Source: Larus michahellis (taxonomy: Eukaryota; Chordata; Aves; Charadriiformes; Laridae). From it: a stretch of DNA of 64,000 nucleotides. Below the pieces are notes generated by a model that was given only the letters and a program-made list of their open reading frames with translations, was not told the DNA's origin and did not search any database. The first letter of the stretch is position 1. Every line of letters begins with the position of its first letter. The position numbers and the translations under genes were made by a program. Below are positions 47,018 through 58,692 of the stretch, piece by piece. The stretch lies in contig NC_133896.1 of assembly GCF_964199755.1 (NCBI RefSeq), positions 86,412,215 through 86,476,214 on the forward strand. The letters are read 5' to 3'.

Positions 47018-47104
47018 GTGTGTGAGACCTTGGTGTGGCTCAGACGATCAAACCTGGTCCCAGCAGCTGCTTAAAAATTCTCTGGTGGGTGTCCCCCCCG
47101 CCCC

Positions 47105-47161
47105 AAACCAGTCTTGCTTCAAGAAAGTGGGCCTGTAAACCAGTCTTGCTTTAAGAAAGTG
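47105..47161 (+). repeat. 32-bp imperfect tandem repeat
   Basis: AAACCAGTCTTGCTTCAAGA at 47105 recurs at 47137 with one substitution (TTT for TTC), giving a period of 32 bp and about 1.8 copies. Confidence 0.9.
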
Positions 47162-47814
47162 CAACCCTTCAAAGAAGCATCTGAAGGAGAGGGAAGGCAC
47201 GCTCTAAATTGATAGGCATGGGGCTTATGTTTTTCAAAGGGCTTATGCGACCACCTCCTGGCCCTGGGATTCTGTTTAGGACTTGTCACAGAGCACTAAG
47301 ATAATGACCACTTATTGCTGGAGCATAGTTGGGATGGTTAGGAGGGCTAGATGTTTAAAAAGGCAGTCTAAGAAAGGCAGTGAGATGATTTCTCAAGCAG
47401 GAGCACAGCAGGAAAACAGCGTCAGATGGGAGTTTTGGGGTTTTTGCTTGCTTGCAGGTTTGGCCATGGGCACCCTTTCCCAAGTGCAGTAAGGAACGCT
47501 GCCCAGCCAGCTAAGCCTTAGAAGGAAGACCAGAAACCAGAGAAAGCAGCCGGGTCTCCTGCTAACTTCAGCTTGGATATTGTACTCAGTGAAGGCATAC
47601 AGAAATTTTAAGGGCAAATTGATCTTAAACTTGGCCAGGTGGCAGAAGGGGCTAGGTTTTCAAATGCCTCTCACCAGGACTTGCTGCCAGGAGCGGGTTT
47701 CAGCACCCGTAACAGAGCTTTAGGTTTTTGAAAGTCCTCAGCATCCTGCATGCTAAGCTCTTTTGAACATCTGGCCCCTCCTTTTCTCTTCTCAACAGGA
47801 TTTGAGCTTGGTCA

Positions 47815-48386
47815 GAAAATCTGATCATCCTCCTGTACTCAGCACTGGTGAGGCCCCACCTCGAGTACTGCGTTCAGTTTTGGGCCCCTTGCTACAAGAG
47901 GGACATTGAGGTGTTGGAGTGTGTCCAGAGAAGGGCTACAAAGCTGGTGAGGGGTCTGGAGGACAAACCTTATGAGGAACGACTGAGGGAGCTGGGGTTG
48001 TTTAGCCTGGAGAAGAGGAGGCTGAGGGGAGACCTTATCACCCTCTACAACTACCTGAAAGGAGGTTGTAGAGAGATGGGGGCTGACCTCTTCTCCCTGG
48101 TGACAAGTGATAGGACGAGGGGAAACGGGTTCAAGTTACGTCAGGGGAGGTTTAGATTAGATATTAGGAAACATTTCTTCACTGAAAGGGTTATTAAACA
48201 TTGGAATAGGCTGCCCAGGGAGGTGGTGGATTCACCATCTCTGGAGGTGTTTAAAAAAAGGGTAGATGGGGCACTTAGGGACATGGTTTAGAAGTGGCTC
48301 TTGTCAGGGTAGGCTAAAGGTTGGACTCGATGATCTTAAAGGTCCCTTCCAACCTCAACAATTCTATGATTCTATGATTCTATAAT
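47815..48386 (+). mobile_element. CR1 LINE fragment in CDKN1A intron 2, sense
   Basis: A well-preserved 5'-truncated CR1. Its ORF2 tail is open for 147 codons (47848-48291) with '[14 protein letters not shown]', '[20 protein letters not shown]' and '[19 protein letters not shown]', then a 3' UTR and three ATTCTATGATT-type tail units ending near 48386. It is in the same orientation as the host gene. Confidence 0.95.
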
Positions 48387-49324
48387 GGATTTCCCTTGTC
48401 CATATTGGGGTTTTGGGTTATCCAAGACTGAGGTTTTCAAGAGGTAAACCAAGGATTTTCTTTCGGGAATTTGATGTGAGACACCAGCTCGAAATTGCCT
48501 AGAAGATAATGGAAGCTAAGGTTTCAGGAAACACTTTCTGAACAGTGATGTTGATCTCAGTTAAGTCAGACAATAGACTAATTTGCTATTTGAGGGTATG
48601 AAACTTAATTGCTAGTGAGAGGTTCAGGAAGAGGTTGGAGATTAATGAAAGGTGGAACATTGCACACTGGAGTACAGAACAATGCTATTTAATGAGTGCT
48701 CTTTTCTTCTCCAAAGCAGTTTACAGCCATTAACTAATTAACAGTATAATTTACAGGTAAGAGTACAGAAGTGCAATTCAGAGCACAATGTTGTGATGGT
48801 TTGAGGGAACTGCTGTTCAATTGTAAATCTCTCACTAGGTGTGTGGGAGTAAATTATGCAGATATTTCCAGGGGATATTTTTCTTCCGTTTTGTTTTCCC
48901 CAGGCAAGAAACATTTCATATGGGGATGTGGAAACCAAAATACCACGCTGCACAGTTTAACACTTTCCCACATGTGTTTTCTTAAGAGAAAACACTTTAG
49001 TCTAACAACGGTACCCTTCTCCCCACGGAATCTGGGTGTGCGAGATGGGCCAGGAAAATCATTTGCAGTCTTCTCATTTGGTGAGGCTTGGAGATCAGTT
49101 CCTCTCTCAATCCTTCTCACACAGGGACACGCGCACGCCCCCTTCTTATTGCCAGCTGAAGGATGCGTTAGAAGTTTTCCTCTAAGCGGCAGGAACCTCG
49201 TCCCTCTAGGCACGACTGAAGTAATTCAGGCCAAACTGAGCCAGGGAAAGTCATACCTACTGATACGGACTGACCCCACTCTTCCACCCCTTTGCTCAAC
49301 TTCTGCCATCCTGTAATGAAAGGT

Positions 49325-49415
49325 TAGTTTAGGATTAGGATCTGAGGTTGGATTTGAACCCGGTTATCTGAGTTCTGCTTTGGTCAACAAGAGCGCTGTA
49401 AGGCTTTATGTTAAG
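49325..49415 (-). repeat. tRNA-derived SINE-like (MIR-type) remnant
   Basis: On the minus strand, GGGTTCAAATCC (49350-49361) is a perfect Pol III box B. About 40 nt upstream, AGCGCTCTTGTTGACCAAAG fits a decayed tRNA-like head, as in MIR elements ('agcgctggactctgg...gggttcaaatcc'). There is no full tRNA cloverleaf, so it is a relic rather than a gene. Confidence 0.45.
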
Positions 49416-51664
49416 ATCCAACAATGTGCATTTAATTTAGACTTTCAAAGACAGCTGTGGCCCATTAAATAAATATCAATATATTAAAAAAACAACCATA
49501 GGGTTTTGTGGACATTGGCGCCTCCAGAGTGGAAGGAGCAGAGGTTTTCTTGCTGCATTTGACGACTCAGACACGCAGGGTGAACTGGTACGAAAATAGG
49601 TTTTTTCCTTCTGTCTCTCAACTCTTTTATATACATGCACTTCACCTCCAATCTCTCTTTTTCATTATGACCCCAGTGTCGTTCTGCTCTGTTTTCTGGG
49701 AGAGCCGCAAATAGAAAAAGCAGCTTAGATACAGGCTATAAGCCTTTTTAACTTTTTCCTTTTCTTTTTGTTTCTTTTTTTTTTTCCACTCCTCTCCTTT
49801 TCCAAACCTTTTGGCTTGCCTGAGCCTGATACACTTAGACCTTGGCTCTCCTGGGAGGTAGTCATAAATCCTTGTCTCCTTTGCTAAAGGGCAAAGAGAG
49901 AAAATAGTTGGTAAAAAGCCTGTGTTTTCACTAGCTGGTCTTACTTCTGAAGCAGATCATTCATGCAAGATGGCCGGGAGAAAATGGGGAGGAAAGGACA
50001 GCAGGTGTTTAGGTAGGTATTTTTAAACAACAGAAATCTTTCCCTCCTAGGTCCCTGTGGCCAGGCTTTCCTATTGACGTGCTGCAGGCAGCATCCTCCT
50101 CAGTACCTTACTTATGCCTTATATACTTAAAGTGCAAGTGCTCTTTGAAGTCCCTCTGGCTAACCAGCCAACTCCCGTGGACTCTGTTTAGCATCTTAGA
50201 TGGAAGGCGGACCATCTGAATGTGGCTCTGGGGAATCTGCGACCCTCTGGCTTTTAAGTGCCTCCACCAGTTTTGAAATTAGGCTCTGAGCAGTTGGGCT
50301 CTTGCTAAAATTCTTCACAGGCAGAAATGGGAGTACTGACTGCTGAAGTCTTTTCTGAATTTCGTCTACTAAGGATAATTCCTAATGCATTTCTTTTCCC
50401 AAAATAAAATGAAGGATAGCTACATTGAAGTCTTTTAAACGGAAGAAATAAGTAGTAAGGATTACATTTGGAAATGTAAGCTTATTTTTTCTTTTTCTTA
50501 CTGGTATTCCTTTCCTCTGCTGCTCCACTGAGAGACTACAGCGGGTTACAGTAATAGCAGGATTTGCTTTTGTACTAAGTTAGCAGTGCCTGCTCCTGCC
50601 AGGGAGAATACACTCTCCTTGGGATCACGTCCTGCTCCAGAAGTCCAACTGAGGGCTAGGTCAGGTTCCACTATGCTCCTGTGCCATGCAGACATATCCT
50701 CAAGGAAGTTGGCTGCAGGAATCTCGTTGCACAAACTTGGCTGTGAAAGCCTGCAGAATTCCAGTCATCCCGGCAATAATGTTCTGTGTTGAAATGGATG
50801 CAAGACTTTGTGTTGCAAGGACTTGGTAGTTGTCGCCAATTTGATTGTATAGAAAGCTCAGGTTTAAATATCATGGAGCCCGCATCCTCAGCTGAAATTG
50901 GAGCAAATTCATTGCTATGAATGTAATTTACAAATTCCATGAACTCTGAAGATAAATAATCATCTGTCTTCCATTTCAGCTAATTCTGCCCTATGACCTG
51001 AAAAAAAAGTATGTGTTTTTTTGTGCAAGGGTGGGAGGCAGGGAAGGAACTCCCAAGGAAACTCCTGTGTTGTAATCATGGTTCTGTAGTTAACGTTAAT
51101 TTACATTTGCACCTGAAACAAGGCTTCAGCCACACGTGTGTATGAAAACGTAATGGATGTTCTCCTCGTGAGCCACAGTGCTTACTGTGAGCAAAGAACT
51201 AGTTACAGTTCAGTGGTAGTGCAGGGTTTTATGCAGTCCTCCTTGAATCTGCAGTTTGATCTAATAAGCAGAAATAAAGTGCCCCATATATATAGTTCTT
51301 CTGATGTTATTTTACAGAGTGTTTTTTGTTACTTTTAAAGAGGGAAAAAACCTCCTATTTCTGTCTGGACAGCACTGCAGCAGCAGATCTAAAAGTTGGA
51401 GTGAAATGTCGCGTTGCTCAGCTTGCATAAGAGGGTTCAAAGTCTTTTGATCTCAACCGGATAAAAGCCAGCACGTTTCCTTTGTTTTGCTTGGTATGAC
51501 ACAGCTTTATGCAGAACGTGCTAAAGGTATTAGTTTTGTTCATTAACAAGCCACAGAGAAGGCTAAGTGACTTCTTCAACACGAAAAGGGAATATGAGAG
51601 ATTTCTTGAAAAGCGGCCGTTAGCAGAGTCATAGCCCTGATGCTGTGTATGTGTTCTTCACCAG

Positions 51665-51732
51665 ATTACTACTCGGCAAAGAGGCGAGTCAAAACGAATA
51701 CGCAAGCTGCTGCAAAGAAGCCAATGTCTTGA
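51665..51732 (+). CDS. CDKN1A: CDKN1A (p21/Cip1) coding exon 3, residues 132-153 and stop
   Basis: The acceptor CCAG (51661-51664) is followed by ATTACTACTCGGCAAAGAGG. Joined to the single G left over from exon 2, it reads DYYSAKRRVKTNTQ and so on to TGA at 51730-51732. This completes the PIP box as Q127-x-x-L130-x-x-Y133-Y134 and supplies the basic tail (K137-R139, K149-K150). The total joined length is 153 aa, against 164 in human p21. The exon is only 22 codons long and would be missed by length-based ORF searches. Phase, position relative to the PIP box and downstream basic residues all match CDKN1A gene structure. The extreme C-terminus (VKTNTQ...) differs from the mammalian tail. Confidence 0.93.
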
Positions 51733-52018
51733 AAGCAAGGGGAGGAGGACTGCTCTGCACAGGAGAGGTTGGAAACATCTGCCAAGCTTCTTCAACCTTC
51801 AAAACCAGGGTGTGCAGGCTGCGGACACTTAGGGGCATCCCACAGCCATGTATCCCTGACAGCAGCAGTGAAAACAGAAAATACTTTCATTGGGATGAAA
51901 GTTAGACCAAATCAACTGGAATCACATTGGTGAGAAATTACTGGCCTTAAAAAACACTGGTAAGCAAGCTTGGACACTACAGAAATTGGCTAAGGCGAGC
52001 AATTTAACGTGCATTAAA
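51733..52018 (+). other. CDKN1A: CDKN1A 3' UTR, proximal part
   Basis: Non-coding sequence after the stop. The first polyadenylation-like hexamer is ATTAAA at 52013-52018. A canonical AATAAA appears only at 54517-54522. Mammalian CDKN1A has a 3' UTR of over 1 kb, so the real end could be well downstream and cannot be fixed here. Confidence 0.5.
52013..52018 (+). terminator. candidate polyadenylation signal ATTAAA
   Basis: A common variant hexamer 281 bp after the CDKN1A stop codon. The downstream GT-rich element is weak. Confidence 0.3.
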
Positions 52019-54384
52019 AATCATTGTACATGAAAAAGTAGTCAACAGGTAAAAACAACTGTATACATGTAATAATGTGGTTGGACAAGTCACTGTGCAG
52101 TTGGGGCCTTTCATATCGTCATGTCTTTACATACTTTTTTGTATGGTTTCAGCAGGGACAGCTTACTAATTTTCACCATCTCAGCTTTACAGGTCGGACA
52201 CATGAAAAAAAATTCCCAGCCCTTTTCCGTGACATATTTTTTCAGGGACAGAATTTTGTGCTTGCAACTATTCAGGGCTTAAGTAACAGCGTTTGGGTGC
52301 CAAACGCTGGGATGTGAATGGAGAAAGCTGAAATTATTTGGGAACATCTCCATTTATATCAGCAGCCATTTTAGCCCTGTATGTCTGCCCCACACACAAG
52401 AATTAGGTTGTTAAACTGATATGTTATGGGGAGAAATTTGAAGATATCTTGTGTCTTTCACGTCATTCCTGTTCCCACATGGGCCATATCCAGCTCTTAA
52501 TTTGGATCGTGCTTTTCCTTCTAGGTCTTTGAGCTTGCACAGTGAAAATGAAGATAAAATTTGCTGTGCATTTGTCCACGGTGGTTTAAAATGCCCGCTG
52601 GTTGTAAGAACATAGTAAGAGTGAGGGAGATGGTTTAGTTGCCATTTTATGTTTTTTATTCATTCTGCTAATCTTTCTATAAGAAGAAAAAGGGCCTTAA
52701 TGAGGCTGAAATGTCACACATGCAGCAATCTTGATGTTACATGGACTGCTTTTCTATGGCGTTTGTTAACATATGCTTTTCCATCGCCTACTTTTTATTT
52801 CCCTTTTTTATTCCCCTGACTAGTTGGGATAATTGAAATTTTACAGCACATAATAATCAGTGGGTAAACCAGAAAAAGAAACGCTCTAAATTATACTGCT
52901 GCATATGGCCTTAAGATGCATGCAGTGCTTAATGAACTCGTTTGGAAAGAGCTCTGTAAATGTTGGGTTTTTAGAACGACATGAGATGATGGACTGCTGC
53001 TTTTTGTCTCAAATCTAAACAACCTAAGGTTTCTCCTGGGTAGTAAAAATCCATGTGCTCGCGTGTGTGTGTGTGTGTCAGGTGTACGCGTGAGAAGCGG
53101 TGTAAGCAAGTCATACACCCTGCATTACATGCAACCTCAGGAGAGTTTAGTGTGTTTCTTTTTTTTCCCCGTTAAGAGCTAAAGGTGTTTAGGCATAAAT
53201 AATAGTTGGTTTCCCCCCAAACGGCACAGCGATTTCAGTCTATATCTGTATGCTGAGGTAAAGATTTTCAGCAAATTTCAGGGTCGGAGCCTGTTTCCAG
53301 CTACCTGCAACAGTCATGAGCTGTGGTTTTTCTGTCTTGAATTTTTGATTTAGTTAGGAACAAGCCCTGCCCCAGCTGATGTCAAAGGGAGTTTTACCCA
53401 AATGAAGCAGGATGAGGGCCAACCTGGCGACTGCTGCTCGCAGAGCCTTCGGCGTGTTTATGGGCAAGGCCAGCCTGTTACAAGCTTTTCACCCTCTTAA
53501 GATGTAGCATAAAGGTATGGGACTGGGCTTTTTGTATATTTGGTGTTATTTTAAAACTTAGCTTGTGATTAGAACACTCTAATCTATTATTTCATATTTT
53601 TTTTTAAAGGGTGGTGATTTTCTCTAATTAGGAAAAATTGCACAACAGTTTCTCCATGTGCTTGTGAATTCAAAGCAGACCAAAGGCACTGAGCACCTTT
53701 TTGGTTTGTAGCAAGGTTACTTGCAGAATTACTTTCTGATCAGGGTGGCATGAGCTGTGCATAAAAGCCCTGAAGTCGGCCATGCACGAGGTAATCGTGA
53801 AGGAGCTGAGTCTTTTTCTTTCAAGGGGAAAAGGGGTGCTTCTCTTTATTAGGAGAAATAATGACTATCAATGTACTGCTGTCCCAAAGAAACAAGAAAG
53901 AATAATTTTTTTTTTTTTCATATAGTTCCAAAACACCTCAGTGCTTAAGCATACATTTAAAAGGAAGTATCTGCCTTAAATGCTTTGTAATCAGGAGACT
54001 ATAATGTCATAGGAATTTGTAAAACCAGTTGTTTAAATTACCAATAGCACAGGTTTTGGGTACCAATGCAGATACTCTCCTTAGAGTAGAGTTTCAATAC
54101 AGTCAGACTCAAAGGTGGAGACCGTGGTTGAACATTCGGCCTGTCCGCATTTATAGCATCTCAATTAGCTGTGATTGCGATTGGGAGTTCAGGGCTCGGG
54201 TAGAAAAGAGTTTTCTGCTGATTAGACAAGGTGATGTCTTTCTGCTTGCCAATTATACATTTGTTAATGGCTTTTGAAGTGACAGAATATTGGAGATGAG
54301 GATACACAGTTAACACAAAAGGTGTGCGGGGGAGAATACTGTTTTCGTACAAGTCTTTGCAATTAGAAATTTTTATACTTGTAC
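52019..54384 (+). other. possible distal CDKN1A 3' UTR or downstream DNA
   Basis: AT-rich non-coding DNA with T-runs and a short (GT)n at 53063-53078. No exon is recognised. Confidence 0.4.
53363..53421 (+). repeat. ancient amniote repeat remnant (tentative)
   Basis: 'CCCTGCCCCAGCTGATGTCA', 'AAGGGAGTTTTACCC' and 'AAGCAGGATGAGGGCC' resemble the old amniote signature 'gatcctgccccattgaagtcaatgggagttttgcc...gcaggatcgggcc'. Confidence 0.4.
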
Positions 54385-54480
54385 CAGAGGGCCTGATCCT
54401 CCCCTGGTGTACGCTGTGTTAGAGCTCCGGCGATCTGTGGTGGAACTGCCTTGATTTACACCAGAAGAGAACTGAGGCTG
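54385..54480 (+). repeat. ancient amniote repeat remnant (tentative)
   Basis: 'GAGGGCCTGATCCTCCCCTG' and 'TTGATTTACACCAGAAGAGA' match words typical of the same class of very old amniote repeats. Family not assigned. Confidence 0.4.
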
Positions 54481-54516
54481 AGATGTTTTGCACTAGTCCT
54501 TTTAGTTACTCTACAG

Positions 54517-54522
54517 AATAAA
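54517..54522 (+). terminator. canonical AATAAA, possible distal CDKN1A polyadenylation signal
   Basis: The first canonical AATAAA downstream of the CDKN1A stop, 2.8 kb away. It would imply a long 3' UTR. It could equally be incidental in AT-rich DNA. Confidence 0.25.
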
Positions 54523-54745
54523 ATAACAAGCAGCTATCTGTGTAAAGCCATTGCCTCTGCTATAGTTTTTTTGTGTGTGACAGCCAAAAATAACAACAAA
54601 CCTCTCGTTAGTGTCTGAGCTTCATCATCAACACAGTAGATAAAGTATATCTGTGCTTCATTACCATGCTGATGAAGAAACAATGAAACATGGAATATTT
54701 CATTATTTTGTTCAGCTTGTGAATTGCACTTTCTTGTGTAACACC

Positions 54746-54789
54746 GTATGCACGAGGGGATACCTCAGTATGTATGAGGGGATACCTCA
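54746..54789 (+). repeat. 22-bp tandem duplication
   Basis: GTATGCACGAGGGGATACCT (54746) is repeated as GTATGTATGAGGGGATACCT (54768), with a period of 22 bp and two substitutions. Confidence 0.92.
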
Positions 54790-55787
54790 GTATGTAGCAA
54801 AGCTGTAATGATAATAATAATTTTTTTCTAATAGTAGGTGGGTGGAAAACATTTCCCATTCTTTAAATGAGGCAGCAGACCTGATTGAAAAAGCAATACA
54901 CTGAAGCTTTGGTCTGCTTCGTTCCCTGGGTATAAACAGTGTGTTGAATGTACCAAGCCCAATCCTGTAACGAAGCTGTCGAGGGCTTATTTGCTGACCT
55001 GTGAGTTTGATGGGCTGCAGGGGTCTGTGGCCGTCCATCAAGCCCCAAAGCGGCACTGTCTCATGACGAGAAGCGAGGGGATGTGTTCGGACTTGGGGCA
55101 TTAAAGACAGGGTCAGGGCAGCAGCGCTGGCGTAAGGTCTTGTGTTGTGTGGCTGTGTGAGGGAGACAGCAACAGGAGCCCACAGCCTACTGTAACCTTG
55201 GCACGCTGACAAGTAGGTAAAACTTACATCTGCCTGAGCCCCTCTCCTTCCCTCCCCCCCCCCCCCTTTTTTTTTTTTTAATATAAGCTGCATGCATGAC
55301 TCAGGGCCATATATTAACTCAACAGCCACAACCTGGCTTCCACCGATAACCACAGTGTGACCAGCATATACATTAGGGAAATGGGTAGTTCAGGTTTTTT
55401 TTTCCATCCGAGATAAATGCGTCCCATGTGCAACACAACCTGAGCTGAAAATGGGACAGAGCAAGTCCCGGGACACTTGTTTTATGTTTTGTACAAACAC
55501 CGAAATAATTTCTCGGGTATGGATTATTTCATTAAATTCCTTTCAGGAGCAACTGGAGAAGGTTGTTCCACTTGGGCGAAAAAGCCGGGAAAAGAGATTC
55601 TCCATGTGCTTCTAGTTATTTTCAGGGTGATGCAAGTACAGCTTTCTTCTACTTAAAGCAAATCCTTTGCAAACTATGCTGAAGTACCCTTCTGCAGGGT
55701 AGTACTGGTTTCCGGGAGAAGCTACCAACTTATCTTACCATTATCTTTGGGATCCTTGTTAATAGGCTTTTGGGGGATGGGCCTTAA
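54790..55787. other. non-coding DNA with C/T homopolymer junction
   Basis: Contains a C-run followed directly by a T-run at 55255-55279. The open frames here lack family signatures. Confidence 0.5.
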
Positions 55788-55870
55788 TGTCACAGAAATG
55801 TTTGGCTGGAAGGGAACCTAGGAAGTCACCTCCTCCGTCCCCCTGCGCTAAAGCAGGATCAGGACTTGCT
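55788..55870 (-). mobile_element. short, diverged CR1 LINE 3' end
   Basis: 'TCACAGAAATGTTTGGCTGG', 'AAGGGAACCTAGGAAGTCAC' and 'GTCCCCCTGCGCTAAAGCAG' correspond to the reverse-complemented CR1 3' end of the older 'ttctgtga' tail type. Only about 80 bp remain. Confidence 0.7.
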
Positions 55871-58173
55871 TATTCCAAAGCTTGCAACCTGCTGTGAGAA
55901 ATGATTTGCTCTGCTCACGTGGCAAATCTCGGGGGTAGCTAAGGTCAACAGCGTTCCTCCCGAGATTCAGAGGGTCTGTGTTATACAAGATGTTTTCTTT
56001 CAGGTATTGCTTTTGCTTTGCTTGTTTTGTTGCAATGCTGTAGACGCAGTTGAATTCCACATAAGCAAGCTGGTGTGTTGAACGGTTTGGTTGTCAGATG
56101 TGGATCTTTGTAACGTCATCAATAAATGCTGATGCATAAATATGTTTTAATAGCAAAAGAAGTTGATTTTTTTTCTTTTTAGGCAGGTTCTTCTTGTTTT
56201 GTTTCTGCACTGCCCCAACCTGGCCCCCCTACACTGATGCCCCTGTGCTGTTCCACCTTCTACAATTCATCACTTCCATGCACAAAATATTGCTTGGGCT
56301 GTGGGGCAGTATAAGCTAAGCTGACCTACAGCCCAGAAAATGTATTTCTGCAGTGGATATTTCATGGTTTCCCACTGAGGTGTCACAAACCATATAGGAG
56401 GAAACTTTTTTTTTTTTTCCTTTTTTCATTTTCTGAGATTTTTCTGCCTAGGAAATGCTGCCTCTCTTACTTTCAGCAATCTGTTCCCTTGGCAAGAAAT
56501 ACGACTATCAGGTGTTTAAAATTAAAGTTGTTAAAATCAAATTTGCAAAGGCAGGAGGGTTTGCCCCAGTGTCCTGGACGTAGTCCAACTTTGGTAATTA
56601 CGTCTCGCCTAACTAAATCCTTCTTGCAGTTTCATGGCGCTCTTCCTGTCCTGCTGAAATCTGCTATGGAGAGCTGCTGTGACATGACATGTTAAACATC
56701 TGCTGTGTTTTTACCCAGAAGTGGCCATGCTTCAATAGGAGATGAAGTGATTTATAATATGTGGCATGCATACACACAGATTTCTCTTATTACAATGACT
56801 TCTACTGAACTGGAGGAGTTACTTAGGAGTAGCACTTCCGAAAAAAAATTCAGCTCAGGAGCTAAATATGGATTTAAAAGTCTGATTCTCTAGGTCCTTC
56901 TTTCAGATGATCTTTTCCAAACCCATCCCTTTCTCTTATAAGGAGGTGCTGAGAAGTGGCGGTTTCATGTGATCAGCTGTGTTTATAGGATAATAACCTT
57001 CACGCTGCCCATTAATCCCCTCTGTAAAGGCAAGGAGCATTCCAAAGTGCTGAGCAGCTTCAGCGGTCGGGGGTAAAACCAACACGTACGCACCTGCTAA
57101 ATAAATATTTTCCCCTGCTTGGTACGAACGTGACATTTCTTCCCGCACAGTTACAGTCGGTGAGAGGCCAAAGAGGGTAGCTCGTCCTGCTGCAAGGCTG
57201 ATGGGCCAAGGTAAGCTGGCGATTGGGAAGGAGCGCCCCGGGCAAGTGTTTTACAGCACTGGCTGGGGACCTCTAGTGGTCCCTGAAACTTCAAGAGAGG
57301 ATATTTTAAAAAAAACCAACCAAACCACCATGCACATTCTCACAGCACAGCAGCAAGGAGGCAAAATAGAGAAAAAACGCAGATGTGCAAAGATCAGCCC
57401 GGTGTTTTGCCGCTGGAAATGAAACCGTTGCGGCAGCAGTTATTACCAATTATTACATTTAATTGGTCTGCAGACTCATTTTCCTAAAAATTTAGGTGGT
57501 CCTTTGCATGAAGAAAGTGGAGAAACACCCTCATGGTCCTGTGGGAAAAGGGAAACTCACAGGATCAGGATGATGCACAGCGCGTCCTTCTGGTTTTAAA
57601 GAGACAAGCCAATTTACACTTTAAAATCATAACGTTATATTGAGCAGAAAAACTTTATTATGGATATTTTTAATTCAGATATGTCCTTGGAGCTGGAGCC
57701 ATGCCACTAAGTATGTGATGAATGAAATCTCTTTAAAGCTCTGTGATAGGAGAACTCCCATTCTAATTGTTTCGGATCATCTGCATCCTGCGTTTGGTTA
57801 CATGGGGTAATGGAGACCATCTGTCTCCCTTCTTTCCAGTATGTGGATGTGTATCTGTGTGTGGAGCTGTTTTCACTGACACAGTGCACAGACCCTCCCA
57901 AATGTGTGTTAAGAAAACCTGTGTACCCAGGAACAGACAACCTTTCTGACCTTGCAAGCCACGTATCAAATTCTTCCTGCAGCCAAGGGCCACAAGATGC
58001 ACGTTTTGTTGTGTCACGGGAAGCAGGGGACTCCAGGAATTAATGGGAAACGACAGCATCTCCCCTTTGCTCCCACCAGTCTGTCAGGGCACTGGGCTGG
58101 GTCCTGGAGCAGCGCAGGGATGCTGTTGTCAGCAGCAGCATTTGGCGATGTCTCCCCTCAAGGGAAACGAGGG
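55871..58173. other. non-coding DNA
   Basis: T-rich run at about 56406-56425. No exon or other repeat is recognised. Confidence 0.5.
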
Positions 58174-58692
58174 ACACTGCGTCCAGATCTGGAGCTCCCA
58201 ACATAAGAAGGACATGGACCTGTTGGAGTGGGTCCAGAGGAGGGCCATGAAGATCATCAGAGGGCTGGAGCACCTCTCCTATGAGGACAGACTGAGAGAG
58301 TTGGGGTTGTTCAGCCTGGAGAACAGAAGGCTCAGGGAGACCTTATAGCAGCCTTCCAGTACCAAGTGGGGCCTACAGGAAAGATGGGGAGGGACTCTTT
58401 ATCAGGGAGTGTAGTGATAGGACGAGGGGTAATGGTTTTAAACTGAAAGAGGGGATATTTAGGTTAGATATTAGGAAGAAGTTCTTTACTGTGAGGGTGG
58501 TGAGGCACTGGAACAGGTTGCCCAGGGAAGCTGTGGATGCCCCATCCCTGGAAGTGCTCAAGGCCAGGCTGGATGGGGCTTTGAGCAGCCTGGTCTAGTG
58601 GGAGGTGTCCCTGCCCATGGCAGGGGGGTTGGAACTAGATGATCTTTAAGGTCCCCTCCAACTCTACTCATTCTATGATTCTATGACCCTAT
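58174..58692 (+). mobile_element. CR1 LINE fragment
   Basis: The ORF2 tail begins around '[20 protein letters not shown]' and continues with '[20 protein letters not shown]', then a frameshift near 58345. The remaining codons ('GAGGCACTGGAACAGGTTGC') are followed by the 3' UTR and ATTCTATG-type tail near 58670-58690. It is a 5'-truncated, inactive copy. Confidence 0.93.

Larger units (their letters stand above)
47018..51664 (+). other. CDKN1A: CDKN1A intron 2
   Basis: A 4647-bp GT-AG intron in phase 1 that splits the PIP box. It contains a 32-bp imperfect tandem repeat (47105-47161), a sense CR1 fragment (47815-48386), a tRNA-derived SINE-like remnant near 49325-49415, and T-rich runs near 49765-49790. 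A competing acceptor-like site, TTTTCTCTTCTCAACAG, ends at 47798. Confidence 0.88.

Noticed and set aside
47440..47492. Acceptor-like TTGCTTGCTTGCAG at 47444-47457 as the start of CDKN1A exon 3
   Set aside because: The frame it would open (GLAMGTLSQVQ then stop) has no PIP-box continuation. The site at 51665 gives an exact DYY...KRR match.
48771..49316. 181-codon plus-strand frame in CDKN1A intron 2
   Set aside because: No recognisable domain or splice context, and an antisense frame of similar length overlaps it. Judged a chance frame.
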